Source of the DNA: Planktothrix sp. UBA8402
GTDB lineage: Bacteria; Cyanobacteriota; Cyanobacteriia; Cyanobacteriales; Microcoleaceae
Assembly: GCA_003456035.1 (NCBI GenBank)
Contig: DMPJ01000398.1
Coordinates: forward strand, 1 to 5,160
Length of the DNA: 5,160 nucleotides
Direction: 5' to 3'
Each line of letters begins with the position of its first letter. Within the stretch, counting starts at the first letter, position 1. A program made the translations under genes and the position numbers. The notes beneath the pieces were generated by a model. It saw nothing but the letters and a program-made list of their open reading frames with translations. It did not search any database and had not been told where the DNA came from. Below, in pieces: positions 1-5,160 of the stretch.

Positions 1-80
1 AAGGCATCAAGGATATCATTACCTGCCTTAGCATAAATTTGATCATTAGAGGAAGTACCAGGTATACTCTCACTATACAT
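1..80 (-). CDS. RTX-like calcium-binding repeat protein, 5' end only (partial)
   Basis: Reading leftwards from the ATG at 80-78 gives 26 codons that stay open to the window edge. The peptide begins MYSESIPGTSSNDQIYA and continues KAGNDILDA. The spacing of ND and GND, with hydrophobic residues at the following turn positions, resembles the nonapeptide repeats of RTX (hemolysin-type) calcium-binding proteins. In cyanobacteria these are often large secreted or surface proteins. A TAGGAGA stretch (complement of 94-100) lies 13 nt before the ATG, which is rather far for a ribosome binding site. The same frame is open further upstream, to a stop near 119, and reads HNLGDTTVL just before the Met. 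An ATG at 114-112 lies in another frame, so a one-base indel may separate the original start from the body. Only a short piece is visible, so the family call is tentative. Confidence 0.5.
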   Translation of the reverse strand, partial: MYSESIPGTSSNDQIYAKAGNDILDA

Positions 81-150
81 TAAGACGGTGGTATCTCCTA
101 AGTTATGGAAACATTAGAATCAAAATTTTGATAAAATCTTATATTTGACG

Positions 151-1197
151 ATGGCGAAGGAAAGGGAAACCATCTCGCCTGTTGAAAGTATTGTTGAGGA
201 ATGGCTGAAAAAGGATTTTGAGGAGGAAGCTGGACGGGATTTTATGGTATCCTTGGGACGGCTAAAACGACTGTTACAAAATCAAAAAATTGGGATATTA
301 ATTGATAACTTAGAACCTGCACTGGATTCTGAATTTAGATTTATTGAACCCCATCGACGTTATATCGAACTATTGAGGGTGTTAACAGATCCGATGGTGC
401 AGTCAGTAACTTTAATTACCAGTCGTGAACGTTTGTGTGAAGGGGATATTACGGTTGAAACCTATCGTTTACCTGAGTTAGACTATTGTGCCTGGAAACA
501 ATATTTTGAATATTATCAGATTAATAATTATAAGTCTATTTTAACAGAAATGCACAAAGCTTATGGGGGAAATGCCAAGGCGATGCGAATTTTGTGTGGT
601 GCAATTCAAGAAGATAATCAAGGAGATATTCAATCTTATTGGAATTGTAACAAAGCTGAAATTTTAGCTAAACCCGATTTAAAAAAATTAGTGAATTCTC
701 AGTTTAAGCGTTTGCAAGAACTTGATATTAATGCGTTTAAATTATTATGTCGGTTGGGGTGTTATCGTTATCAAGATGTTCCCACTATTCCTGATAATGG
801 GTTATTGTGTTTATTATGGGATGTTCCAGAAGGTGAACAGCGCAGGGTGATTGAGTCGTTAAAAAATCGTTCTTTAGTGGAAGTTAACAAGGGTGAATTT
901 TTTTTACATCCAATGATTAGAGAAGAAGCGATCGCACGTTTAAGAAAAAGTGAAGATTGGGAAACGGCTAATATTAAAGCTGCGGAATTTTGGAAAGATT
1001 GTGTTAATAATTTTTTAGAAAATATTGGGGCAAAATGTGAACTAGCTGAAGCCTATTATCAACAGGCTTTAACCTATCAACAGATGGGAGATAGGGAAAA
1101 CAGCAAACCTAATTTTGATAATGCAATTCAATTATTTACAGAAATTGAAGCACCTCTACAGGTTGAGAGGGTGATCAAGTCAATCATTAATGAATAA
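151..1197 (+). CDS. Truncated NB-ARC/STAND ATPase-type protein lacking its P-loop (probable gene remnant)
   Basis: Residue numbers count from the TTG at 145; ATG at 151 is residue 3. The protein has the middle of an NB-ARC domain: a Walker B-like strand IGILIDNLE (49-57), a sensor/RNBS-B-like TLITSRERL (89-97), YRLPELD (107-113) and the GLPL-equivalent YGGNAKAMRIL (140-150). A winged-helix region follows, with LCRLGCYRYQDVP (201-213) and LHPMIREEA (254-262). One TPR-like helix pair (about 299-334) ends the protein. Family members normally start with a P-loop (GxxGxGKT) and carry long TPR or WD40 sensor arrays. Here the frame opens only about 50 residues before Walker B, and no P-loop is seen in any frame back to position 1. 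The winged helix also joins almost directly to a terminal TPR, which suggests an internal deletion. Neither the TTG nor the ATG has a Shine-Dalgarno. Intact proteins of this type are signalling or defence-type switches; this one should not hydrolyse ATP normally. The frame is still clean over about 1 kb, so the loss is recent or the fragment is maintained. Confidence 0.75.
   Translation: MAKERETISPVESIVEEWLKKDFEEEAGRDFMVSLGRLKRLLQNQKIGILIDNLEPALDSEFRFIEPHRRYIELLRVLTDPMVQSVTLITSRERLCEGDITVETYRLPELDYCAWKQYFEYYQINNYKSILTEMHKAYGGNAKAMRILCGAIQEDNQGDIQSYWNCNKAEILAKPDLKKLVNSQFKRLQELDINAFKLLCRLGCYRYQDVPTIPDNGLLCLLWDVPEGEQRRVIESLKNRSLVEVNKGEFFLHPMIREEAIARLRKSEDWETANIKAAEFWKDCVNNFLENIGAKCELAEAYYQQALTYQQMGDRENSKPNFDNAIQLFTEIEAPLQVERVIKSIINE
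928..935. repeat. HIP1 octamer GCGATCGC (one of four)
   Basis: This is a perfect copy of the highly iterated palindrome found across many cyanobacterial genomes. Other perfect copies lie at 1585-1592, 2366-2373 and 4595-4602. All four fall inside coding sequence. They serve here mainly as a marker of cyanobacterial origin. Confidence 0.85.
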
Positions 1198-1442
1198 TAA
1201 ATAGGACTGAGGTACACAAACCAAGAAACCGGGTTTCTGAACAATAAGTCTTGATTTCATCCCAGAAATAATAGTCAGAAACCCGGTTTCTGTGCTAATA
1301 GTCTATTCCCGTAGCCGTATAGGATTTAATTCGTTAACGATGATAGCCTGTCTGAACTGGACACAACACCCGCAGAAGAACTCCAGAGGTTCCCCAATTG
1401 TGCAATAATAATCCGGCAGTCTCCTAACTAAGCGTGCGTCCA
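1198..1442. other. Intergenic region with inverted repeat and a short palindrome
   Basis: This gap separates the NB-ARC remnant from the next gene. It holds the AGAAACC inverted repeat (1224-1291, listed separately) and a perfect 10-bp palindrome TCGTTAACGA at 1331-1340. The palindrome lies about 100 bp before the downstream start and could be an operator, though nothing else supports that. I see no convincing -35/-10 pair, no tRNA, and no terminator with a T-run. A 22-codon frame from the ATG at 1340 has no ribosome binding site and is not called. Confidence 0.5.
1224..1291. repeat. Inverted pair of the cyanobacterial AGAAACCSGGTTTCT palindrome
   Basis: The left arm at 1224-1240 (AGAAACCGGGTTTCTGA) is the exact reverse complement of the right arm at 1275-1291, giving a 17-bp perfect inverted repeat around a 34-nt spacer. 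Each arm is itself a near-palindrome (AGAAACC, one central base, GGTTTCT), so each can fold alone or pair with the other. I recall this motif as a dispersed intergenic repeat in filamentous cyanobacteria; that is memory, not a search. No T-run follows either arm, so factor-independent termination is not indicated. A MITE-like or REP-like element is the likeliest nature. Confidence 0.8.
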
Positions 1443-2477
1443 ATGGCCGACAGTCCCCAAACTCCCGATGAACTGATCCAGGTTTTAGCTGAATTTCAGG
1501 ATCTCCATTTTGAACTCCCTGATCCAGAAGCGGAAATTCCGGAATTGGATTTTGAACACCAAATTGATGTCGCTTGGAAAGTTTGCGATCGCTTCGACTT
1601 GCAAACAGAAATCTGGCGCGGCAGAATATTAAGAGTTGTCCGAGATCGCGAAAAAAAAGGCGGCGAAGGACGGGGTACAGGCTTTTTAAATTGGTTAAAA
1701 GAACGGGAAATTAGCAAAAGTCAGGCCTATGCTTTAATTGAATTAGCTAATAGTGCTGATGCCCTATTACTTCAAGGTCATCTTAACCCGGATGCGATTA
1801 ATAATTTTAGTAAACGAGCATTTATAGAAACAGCAAAAGCCCCCGCAGAAGTTCAACAAATGGTTAGTGATGCGGCTTGTAATGGCGATCGAATTACTCG
1901 CCGGGAAGTCCGACAATTGAATGATGAATGGACGGCGATGAGCTCCGATTTAATTCCCGATAGCATTCGAGAAAAAGCCACGGAGGGCGCAATGCCACCT
2001 CGTTATTTAGCGCCATTAGTGCGAGAAATGGAAAAACTACCGGAAGTTCATATTACAGAATTACAACGGGAAATGATCGAAAATCCTGATGTTGATACGA
2101 TTAAACAGTTAACATCGGAAGCGAAAAATTTATCAAAATATTTGGATGCGGCGGGTCAAGTTCAAGCCTTAACTCAGTCTTCTGTGGATATGGAAATGGC
2201 ATTAGAAGAAGCGCTGCGGGTGGGATGTTTAAATACGGCTTCTGATTTAGTGAAACAAGCCACAGTCCTTGAACAAACCATGGTTAAACTGTATAGCAGT
2301 TGGAAACGAGTGGGAAGTTTAGCCGACCGTTTATATGTGGATACGGGAGCAAGTACCCCCCATTTGCGATCGCTTTTAGGCTGTTTAGAACAGTTAGCGG
2401 GTCAAATTATTGAAGTACAATTAGGCGATGGTAGTGAGGGCAAAATTCGCTTACAAATTCTATCGGATAACGAATAA
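1443..2477 (+). CDS. Conserved cyanobacterial protein with DUF3102/ParB-like helix-turn-helix region
   Basis: Numbering is from the in-frame GTG at 1434, 9 nt upstream; I prefer the ATG at 1443 (residue 4, MADSPQTP), although neither start has a Shine-Dalgarno. The complete 344-residue protein has no signal peptide or membrane segment and is probably cytosolic. An acidic N-terminus (27-41) leads to GRILRVVRDREKKGG (63-77) and FLNWLKEREISKSQAYALIELA (84-105). That layout (a GR.L helix, a basic/Gly linker, WL, then S..AY.L..LA) matches the DUF3102-type helix-turn-helix pattern of phage and plasmid proteins. A second helical part (RITRREVRQL at 153-162, then IPDSIREKATEGAMPPRYLAPLV from 174) recalls the ParB/KorB helix-turn-helix region, so DNA binding is a reasonable inference. 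The C-terminal half is helical and includes SSWKRVGSLADRLYVDTGAS. I recall close relatives annotated only as hypothetical in other cyanobacteria. Neither neighbour suggests a pathway, and repeats lie on both sides. No ParB nuclease/CTPase motif (GERRxxA) is present, so this is not a standard partition protein. Confidence 0.85.
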   Translation: MADSPQTPDELIQVLAEFQDLHFELPDPEAEIPELDFEHQIDVAWKVCDRFDLQTEIWRGRILRVVRDREKKGGEGRGTGFLNWLKEREISKSQAYALIELANSADALLLQGHLNPDAINNFSKRAFIETAKAPAEVQQMVSDAACNGDRITRREVRQLNDEWTAMSSDLIPDSIREKATEGAMPPRYLAPLVREMEKLPEVHITELQREMIENPDVDTIKQLTSEAKNLSKYLDAAGQVQALTQSSVDMEMALEEALRVGCLNTASDLVKQATVLEQTMVKLYSSWKRVGSLADRLYVDTGASTPHLRSLLGCLEQLAGQIIEVQLGDGSEGKIRLQILSDNE

Positions 2478-2504
2478 AATAAAGCAGTGCGTTGGGGTCA
2501 GCCC

Positions 2505-2680
2505 TGGGGTAGCAGCGCCTCCTCGCTCGCTATCAATTCCCAACCTGTCCAAGCTATTATTTATCAAAAGCTATTATTTCCCAAGCCATCTAAGTTATCG
2601 TTTCTCAAGCTATCACTTCCCAAGCTGTTGCTGCATTTAAACTATACATCCTAGCGAGCGAGGACACTCGCACTACCCCA
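2505..2680. repeat. Composite repeat element: inverted GC-rich arms enclosing a tandem array
   Basis: The left arm has TGGGGTAG (2505-2512), a 7-nt unmatched stretch, then TCCTCGCTCGCT (2520-2531). The right arm has the exact reverse complements in mirrored order: AGCGAGCGAGGA (2653-2664), 8 unmatched nt, then CTACCCCA (2673-2680). Twenty of roughly 28 positions therefore pair across a 121-nt interior, which is mostly the tandem array at 2529-2632. An extra TGGGGTCAGC at 2493-2502 partly duplicates the left tip. The arms are much richer in GC than the flanks. Arms of the GGGTAGTGCGAG...CTCGCT type recall a dispersed cyanobacterial intergenic repeat. No transposase is present, so a MITE-like element or a structured RNA are both possible. 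It sits 28 nt after the stop at 2477 and ends about 110 nt before the diguanylate cyclase start, so it could also act as a transcript-end structure. Confidence 0.7.
2529..2632. repeat. Degenerate tandem array of 15-nt and 9-nt units (GCTATyATTTCCCAA)
   Basis: Units read in order: GCTATCAATTCCCAA (2529-2543), CCTGTCCAA (2544-2552), GCTATTATTTATCAAAA (2553-2569), GCTATTATTTCCCAA (2570-2584), GCCATCTAA (2585-2593), GTTATCGTTTCTCAA (2594-2608), GCTATCACTTCCCAA (2609-2623), and a partial GCTGTTGCT (2624-2632). Four units are exactly 15 nt and two are 9 nt, and all complete units end in AA. The short units look like 15-mers with 6 nt lost. The pattern is that of a small minisatellite that may vary in copy number by slippage. 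An open frame across it (2428-2640) only mirrors the repeat. Confidence 0.7.
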
Positions 2681-2780
2681 AATATTGCATCAAAAACTTA
2701 GTTATTATAGAAGGTAACTGATCTGATACAGGATTCTACATAATTGAATCAATCAGGAACATCATATCTTTACAAACAAA

Positions 2781-2786
2781 AGGAAA
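2781..2786 (+). promoter_or_regulatory. Ribosome binding site deciding the diguanylate cyclase start
   Basis: AGGAAA, with the AGGA core ending 7 nt before the ATG at 2792, is the only good Shine-Dalgarno in the window. It favours this ATG over the in-frame TTG at 2744, which has no such site. Confidence 0.65.
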
Positions 2787-2791
2787 ATTGT

Positions 2792-3907
2792 ATGCTAAGT
2801 TGCAACGGATTTGAGTTATACAACCTTTGTCCTAACTCTACTTCTATGCCCTATTCTGATTTATCACCAACCCTTGAAGAGCAATTCTTATATGATTGTC
2901 AAGTCGATATTTCAGAAAGGGGAGAAGTTGTGGCTAAATTTTTTAACTCTAACCCTTTATTACCGGGAGTTATTCTAACAGAAAATCAAGAGTTTTTTGG
3001 CATGATTTCTCGACAACGATTTTTACAAAGGTTAAGTCGCCCCTATGGAATTGAACTGTTCTCAAAACGTCCTTTAAAAGTATTATATCGCTGGGAAAAT
3101 AAAGAAATTTTAATACTAGAGGGTTCTACGCCAATTTTAGAAGCGACTCAAACCGCTTTACAGCGCTTACCGGATTTAGTTTATGAACCGATTGTAGTTA
3201 AGTTTGAACCCCATATTTATCGATTAATTGATATGTACCAACTGTTAATAGCTCAGTCAAAAATTCATCAATTATGGAATAAAATTCTACAGCAATTATA
3301 TCAGGAATTGCAAATTCAAGCCAGCTTAGATGGACTAACTCAAGTCCCCAACCGTCGTTTTTTCGACCAATATTTTGATCAACAATGGTCAAAACTGAAA
3401 TTCACTGAATTTCCCCTATCTCTGATTTTTAGTGATGTCGATTACTTCAAAAAGTATAATGATACCTACGGACATCAAGCGGGAGATGATTGTCTTAAAC
3501 AAGTCGCTCAAGTCATCGCCCAAACTTTGACATCAGAACAGGGTTTAGTAGCTCGATATGGTGGGGAAGAATTTGTTGTTATTTTACCCAAAATTGATCA
3601 AGAACAAGCGATTTTAATTGCTGAAAAAATTCGAGATCATCTCCAAGCCCTTCAAATTGATCATCAAAGTTCTTCCGTGAGTGCCTATGTCACCTTGAGT
3701 TTAGGAATTGCTACCGCAGAATTTGGAAATCCAGAAACTATGAAAACGATTAAAACACCCGGAGATTTAATTGTTCTAGCGGATCAAGCCCTATATCAAG
3801 CGAAAAATCAAGGACGAAATCGGGTAGTTTGTTCGAGTTTGAGACATCCCTATCTTTGGGTAACAAATCCCGCAATTTCACTTAAAAATTCCCGGAAAGA
3901 TAGCTAA
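2792..3907 (+). CDS. Diguanylate cyclase with N-terminal CBS-pair-like sensory module
   Basis: The 371-residue protein should make cyclic di-GMP from two GTP. Residues 1-166 form a soluble sensory module shared with the next gene, with NPLLPGVILT (54-63), GMISRQRFLQRLSRPYG (70-86), ELF (88-90), YEPIVV (131-136) and LLIAQSKIHQL (151-161). The repeated 'G.I.R..F' and 'YEPIVV...D...LL' layout looks like a degenerate CBS pair; its ligand is unknown. A helix (about 160-178) links to a complete GGDEF domain: DGLTQVPNRRFFD (180-192), metal-binding FSDVD (213-217), YNDTYGHQAGD (222-232), active site GGEEF (257-261), TLSLGIA (301-307) and ADQALYQAKNQGRNR (330-344). The inhibitory RxxD site expected at 248-251 reads SEQG, so I-site product inhibition is unlikely. 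A 25-residue polar tail follows. No signal peptide, membrane segment or EAL domain is present. It lies 316 bp before its paralogous kinase in the same direction. The enzyme call is very secure; the sensor interpretation is moderate. Confidence 0.95.
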   Translation: MLSCNGFELYNLCPNSTSMPYSDLSPTLEEQFLYDCQVDISERGEVVAKFFNSNPLLPGVILTENQEFFGMISRQRFLQRLSRPYGIELFSKRPLKVLYRWENKEILILEGSTPILEATQTALQRLPDLVYEPIVVKFEPHIYRLIDMYQLLIAQSKIHQLWNKILQQLYQELQIQASLDGLTQVPNRRFFDQYFDQQWSKLKFTEFPLSLIFSDVDYFKKYNDTYGHQAGDDCLKQVAQVIAQTLTSEQGLVARYGGEEFVVILPKIDQEQAILIAEKIRDHLQALQIDHQSSSVSAYVTLSLGIATAEFGNPETMKTIKTPGDLIVLADQALYQAKNQGRNRVVCSSLRHPYLWVTNPAISLKNSRKDS

Positions 3908-4223
3908 AATTATACAATCATACTGTGGTTTTTTAACCCTATATTGCGGGTGATAGGGGTATGTATCCCGAATAAGTTTAACAATAGGTAAACAGATTAA
4001 TAATAGGTTAAATTTTGCTTCAAATTATAGATTATAGAATAAAATAGAGTAAAGGCTTTTCAGGGTGAAACGGTATCCTTTAAGCTGTTAAGCATTTGAA
4101 AGACAGTACCTCAGTCATCAATATGACTAAATTGCAAGGATTTGACGGTTTTAAATAGGTAATTTAGATGCAGCAACAGCTATCCGATCAATTGAACTTC
4201 AATCTATTTATTTTGACATAATT
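3908..4223. other. Intergenic region between the two sensory genes
   Basis: There is no convincing intact gene here. A short inverted repeat, CCCTAT (3937-3942) with ATAGGG (3953-3958), follows rather than precedes a T-run (3929-3934), so it is not a typical terminator for the upstream gene. AATAGGT occurs three times in direct orientation (3983, 4002, 4154), the first two 19 bp apart. An AT-rich stretch with TTGCTT (4015-4020) and TATAGAATAAAAT (4033-4045) is promoter-like, but the spacing is poor. From about 4093 to 4223, joining two frames, the translation weakly resembles a receiver domain; see the findings. No tRNA or known riboswitch core was recognised. Confidence 0.45.
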
Positions 4224-5160
4224 ATGCTCAATACTTACCCTATGGAAACGTCATCTTTAATGCTTCCTTTCTCATCCATTAATCAATTAAATTTAGAGTC
4301 AACCCTGAAAGATTTATCTTTGTATGATGCTCAAGTTGATGTCAACCAACCTGGGATAATTCTGACTCAGAAGTTAGAAGAAAATCCCCTGATTCCTGGG
4401 GTGATGCTAACTCAAAATGGTCAGTTTACTGGGATGATTTCTCGACGAATATTTTTAGAATGTTTAAGTCGTCCCTATGGACGGGAATTGTTTTTACAAA
4501 GGTCTATTCGTTCATTACAAAGATTTGCTCAAAGCCAATTATTAGTTTTATCAGGAGATACCTTAATTGTAGAAGCAGCCCATAGAGTTGTTAAGCGATC
4601 GCCGGAATCATTATATGAACCAATTGTAGTTCAGTTAACAGAAAATCATCATCAACTCCTTGATATTCAACAGTTATTAGTTGCTCAATCCCATATTCAT
4701 CAATTAGCAACTGAATTATTACGTCAACAAGCTCAATCCGAATTAATTCAAACTGAAAAATTAGCCAGTTTAGGAAAAATGGTCGCTGGAGTTGCCCATG
4801 AAATCCGAAATCCCGTTAGTTGTATTGTAGGAAATTCTAGTTGTCTATTAAATTATTATCAAGATTTAATGAAGTTAATTCAAACCTATGAAGAAAATAT
4901 AGAAAAACCTTGTACTGCGATTGATGATGTTAAAGCAGAAATTGATTTTGAATTTTTGCAACCAGACTTAGGAGAAGCAATTAAAAGTGTTTTAGTTAGT
5001 TCAGAACGTCTGGGTCAACTTGTTAATAGTTTGCATAGTTTTTCTCATATCGATGGTAGTCAACGGCGAGAAATTAATATCCATGATTGTCTTGATGGGA
5101 CGTTATTAATTTTAAAAAATCGTCTGAAACAGAAAATAGAAGTCGTTAAAAACTATGGTG
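4224..5160 (+). CDS. Sensor histidine kinase with N-terminal CBS-pair-like module (3' end beyond window)
   Basis: From the ATG at 4224 the frame is open for 312 codons to the right edge. Residues 1-166 are the same sensory module as in the upstream cyclase, aligned without gaps: NPLIPGVMLT (54-63), GMISRR (70-75), LSRPYGRELF (81-90), YEPIVV (131-136), AQSHIHQL (154-161). A helical linker leads to the HisKA dimerisation domain, EKLASLGKMVAGVAHEIRNP, with phosphoacceptor His192 in HEIRNP. After it comes a long helical insertion (about 208-255) before the second DHp helix (SSERLGQLVNSLHSFS), a layout I recall from many cyanobacterial kinases. INIHDCLDGTLLILKNRL leads into the ATPase domain, whose N, G1 and G2 boxes lie beyond the window. 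No membrane segment is seen, so a soluble sensor is likely. No Shine-Dalgarno precedes the ATG. The start is chosen because Met1 sits at the same distance from the YDxQVD motif (34-39) as in the cyclase; ATGs at 4242 and 4260 are alternatives. The partner response regulator is not in the window. Confidence 0.92.
   Translation, partial: MLNTYPMETSSLMLPFSSINQLNLESTLKDLSLYDAQVDVNQPGIILTQKLEENPLIPGVMLTQNGQFTGMISRRIFLECLSRPYGRELFLQRSIRSLQRFAQSQLLVLSGDTLIVEAAHRVVKRSPESLYEPIVVQLTENHHQLLDIQQLLVAQSHIHQLATELLRQQAQSELIQTEKLASLGKMVAGVAHEIRNPVSCIVGNSSCLLNYYQDLMKLIQTYEENIEKPCTAIDDVKAEIDFEFLQPDLGEAIKSVLVSSERLGQLVNSLHSFSHIDGSQRREINIHDCLDGTLLILKNRLKQKIEVVKNYG

Noticed and set aside
1340..1408. Small 22-codon frame from the ATG at 1340
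   Set aside because: It has no ribosome binding site, no recognisable product, and a length expected by chance.
1496..1717. Minus-strand 73-codon open frame
   Set aside because: It lies opposite the well-supported DUF3102-like gene and its low-complexity Ser/Arg/Pro translation is typical of an antisense shadow.
2529..2632. CRISPR array
   Set aside because: Units are only 9-17 nt, directly abutting and degenerate, with no unique spacers and no cas genes nearby.
2428..2640. Plus-strand 70-codon open frame across the end of the DUF3102-like gene and the tandem array
   Set aside because: It starts inside a real gene in another frame, has no ribosome binding site, and its second half only mirrors the repeat (SYYFPS, SYHFPS).
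2685..2709. Promoter TTGCAT / TATTAT before the diguanylate cyclase
   Set aside because: The hexamers are only 12 bp apart, too close for a sigma-70 promoter, and no better pair was found.
2744..2791. TTG at 2744 as the start of the diguanylate cyclase
   Set aside because: There is no Shine-Dalgarno there, while the ATG at 2792 has AGGAAA at good spacing and matches the paralogue's Met in the gapless alignment.
3198..3392. Minus-strand 64-codon open frame
   Set aside because: It is antisense to the linker and GGDEF start of the cyclase, with no ribosome binding site or family resemblance.
3929..3958. Rho-independent terminator after the diguanylate cyclase
   Set aside because: The 6-bp stem has a 10-nt loop and the T-run comes before it, not after, on the plus strand.
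4040..4150. Cyclic di-GMP or other riboswitch before the kinase
   Set aside because: The neighbouring cyclase made this worth checking, but no GEMM-type conserved core or stable multi-stem layout was recognised.

Overview
The window looks like chromosomal DNA from a cyanobacterium, probably a filamentous one of the Planktothrix/Oscillatoria/Microcoleus kind. This rests on low G+C content, four copies of the HIP1 octamer GCGATCGC, an inverted pair of the AGAAACCSGGTTTCT palindrome, and proteins whose sequences look cyanobacterial (an NB-ARC/TPR protein and a histidine kinase with a long DHp insertion). The genus is inference; the phylum is well supported.

Layout from left to right. At the left edge, on the minus strand, is the first part of an RTX-like (calcium-binding, GND-repeat) protein that runs out of the window. 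Diverging from it, 151-1197 (+) encodes an NB-ARC/STAND protein that keeps Walker B, the sensor-like motif and the winged-helix region. It has no P-loop, and its TPR tail is reduced to one repeat, so it is probably a decayed gene. Next is a 245-bp gap holding a 17-bp inverted repeat built on the AGAAACC palindrome. At 1443-2477 (+) lies an intact conserved cyanobacterial protein of unknown function with a DUF3102-like or ParB-like helix-turn-helix region. The following gap (2478-2791) holds a composite repeat: GC-rich inverted arms around a tandem array of 15-nt and 9-nt units.

The right half holds two sensory genes in the same direction. At 2792-3907 is a diguanylate cyclase with an intact GGEEF site and no RxxD inhibitory site. 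At 4224 to the right edge is a histidine kinase truncated by the window, with its phosphoacceptor His visible. Their first ~166 residues align without a gap at about 43% identity (hand count). They are therefore paralogues that share one CBS-pair-like sensory module but carry different outputs: c-di-GMP synthesis in one, phosphotransfer in the other. The 316-bp gap between them has AATAGGT direct repeats, an AT-rich promoter-like stretch, and what may be a decayed receiver domain just before the kinase start.

The most notable points are the sensor-sharing output-swapped pair, the composite repeat element, and the NB-ARC remnant. I did not see a complete new defence or mobile system. The two signalling genes may respond to the same cue, but that is inference from shared sequence.
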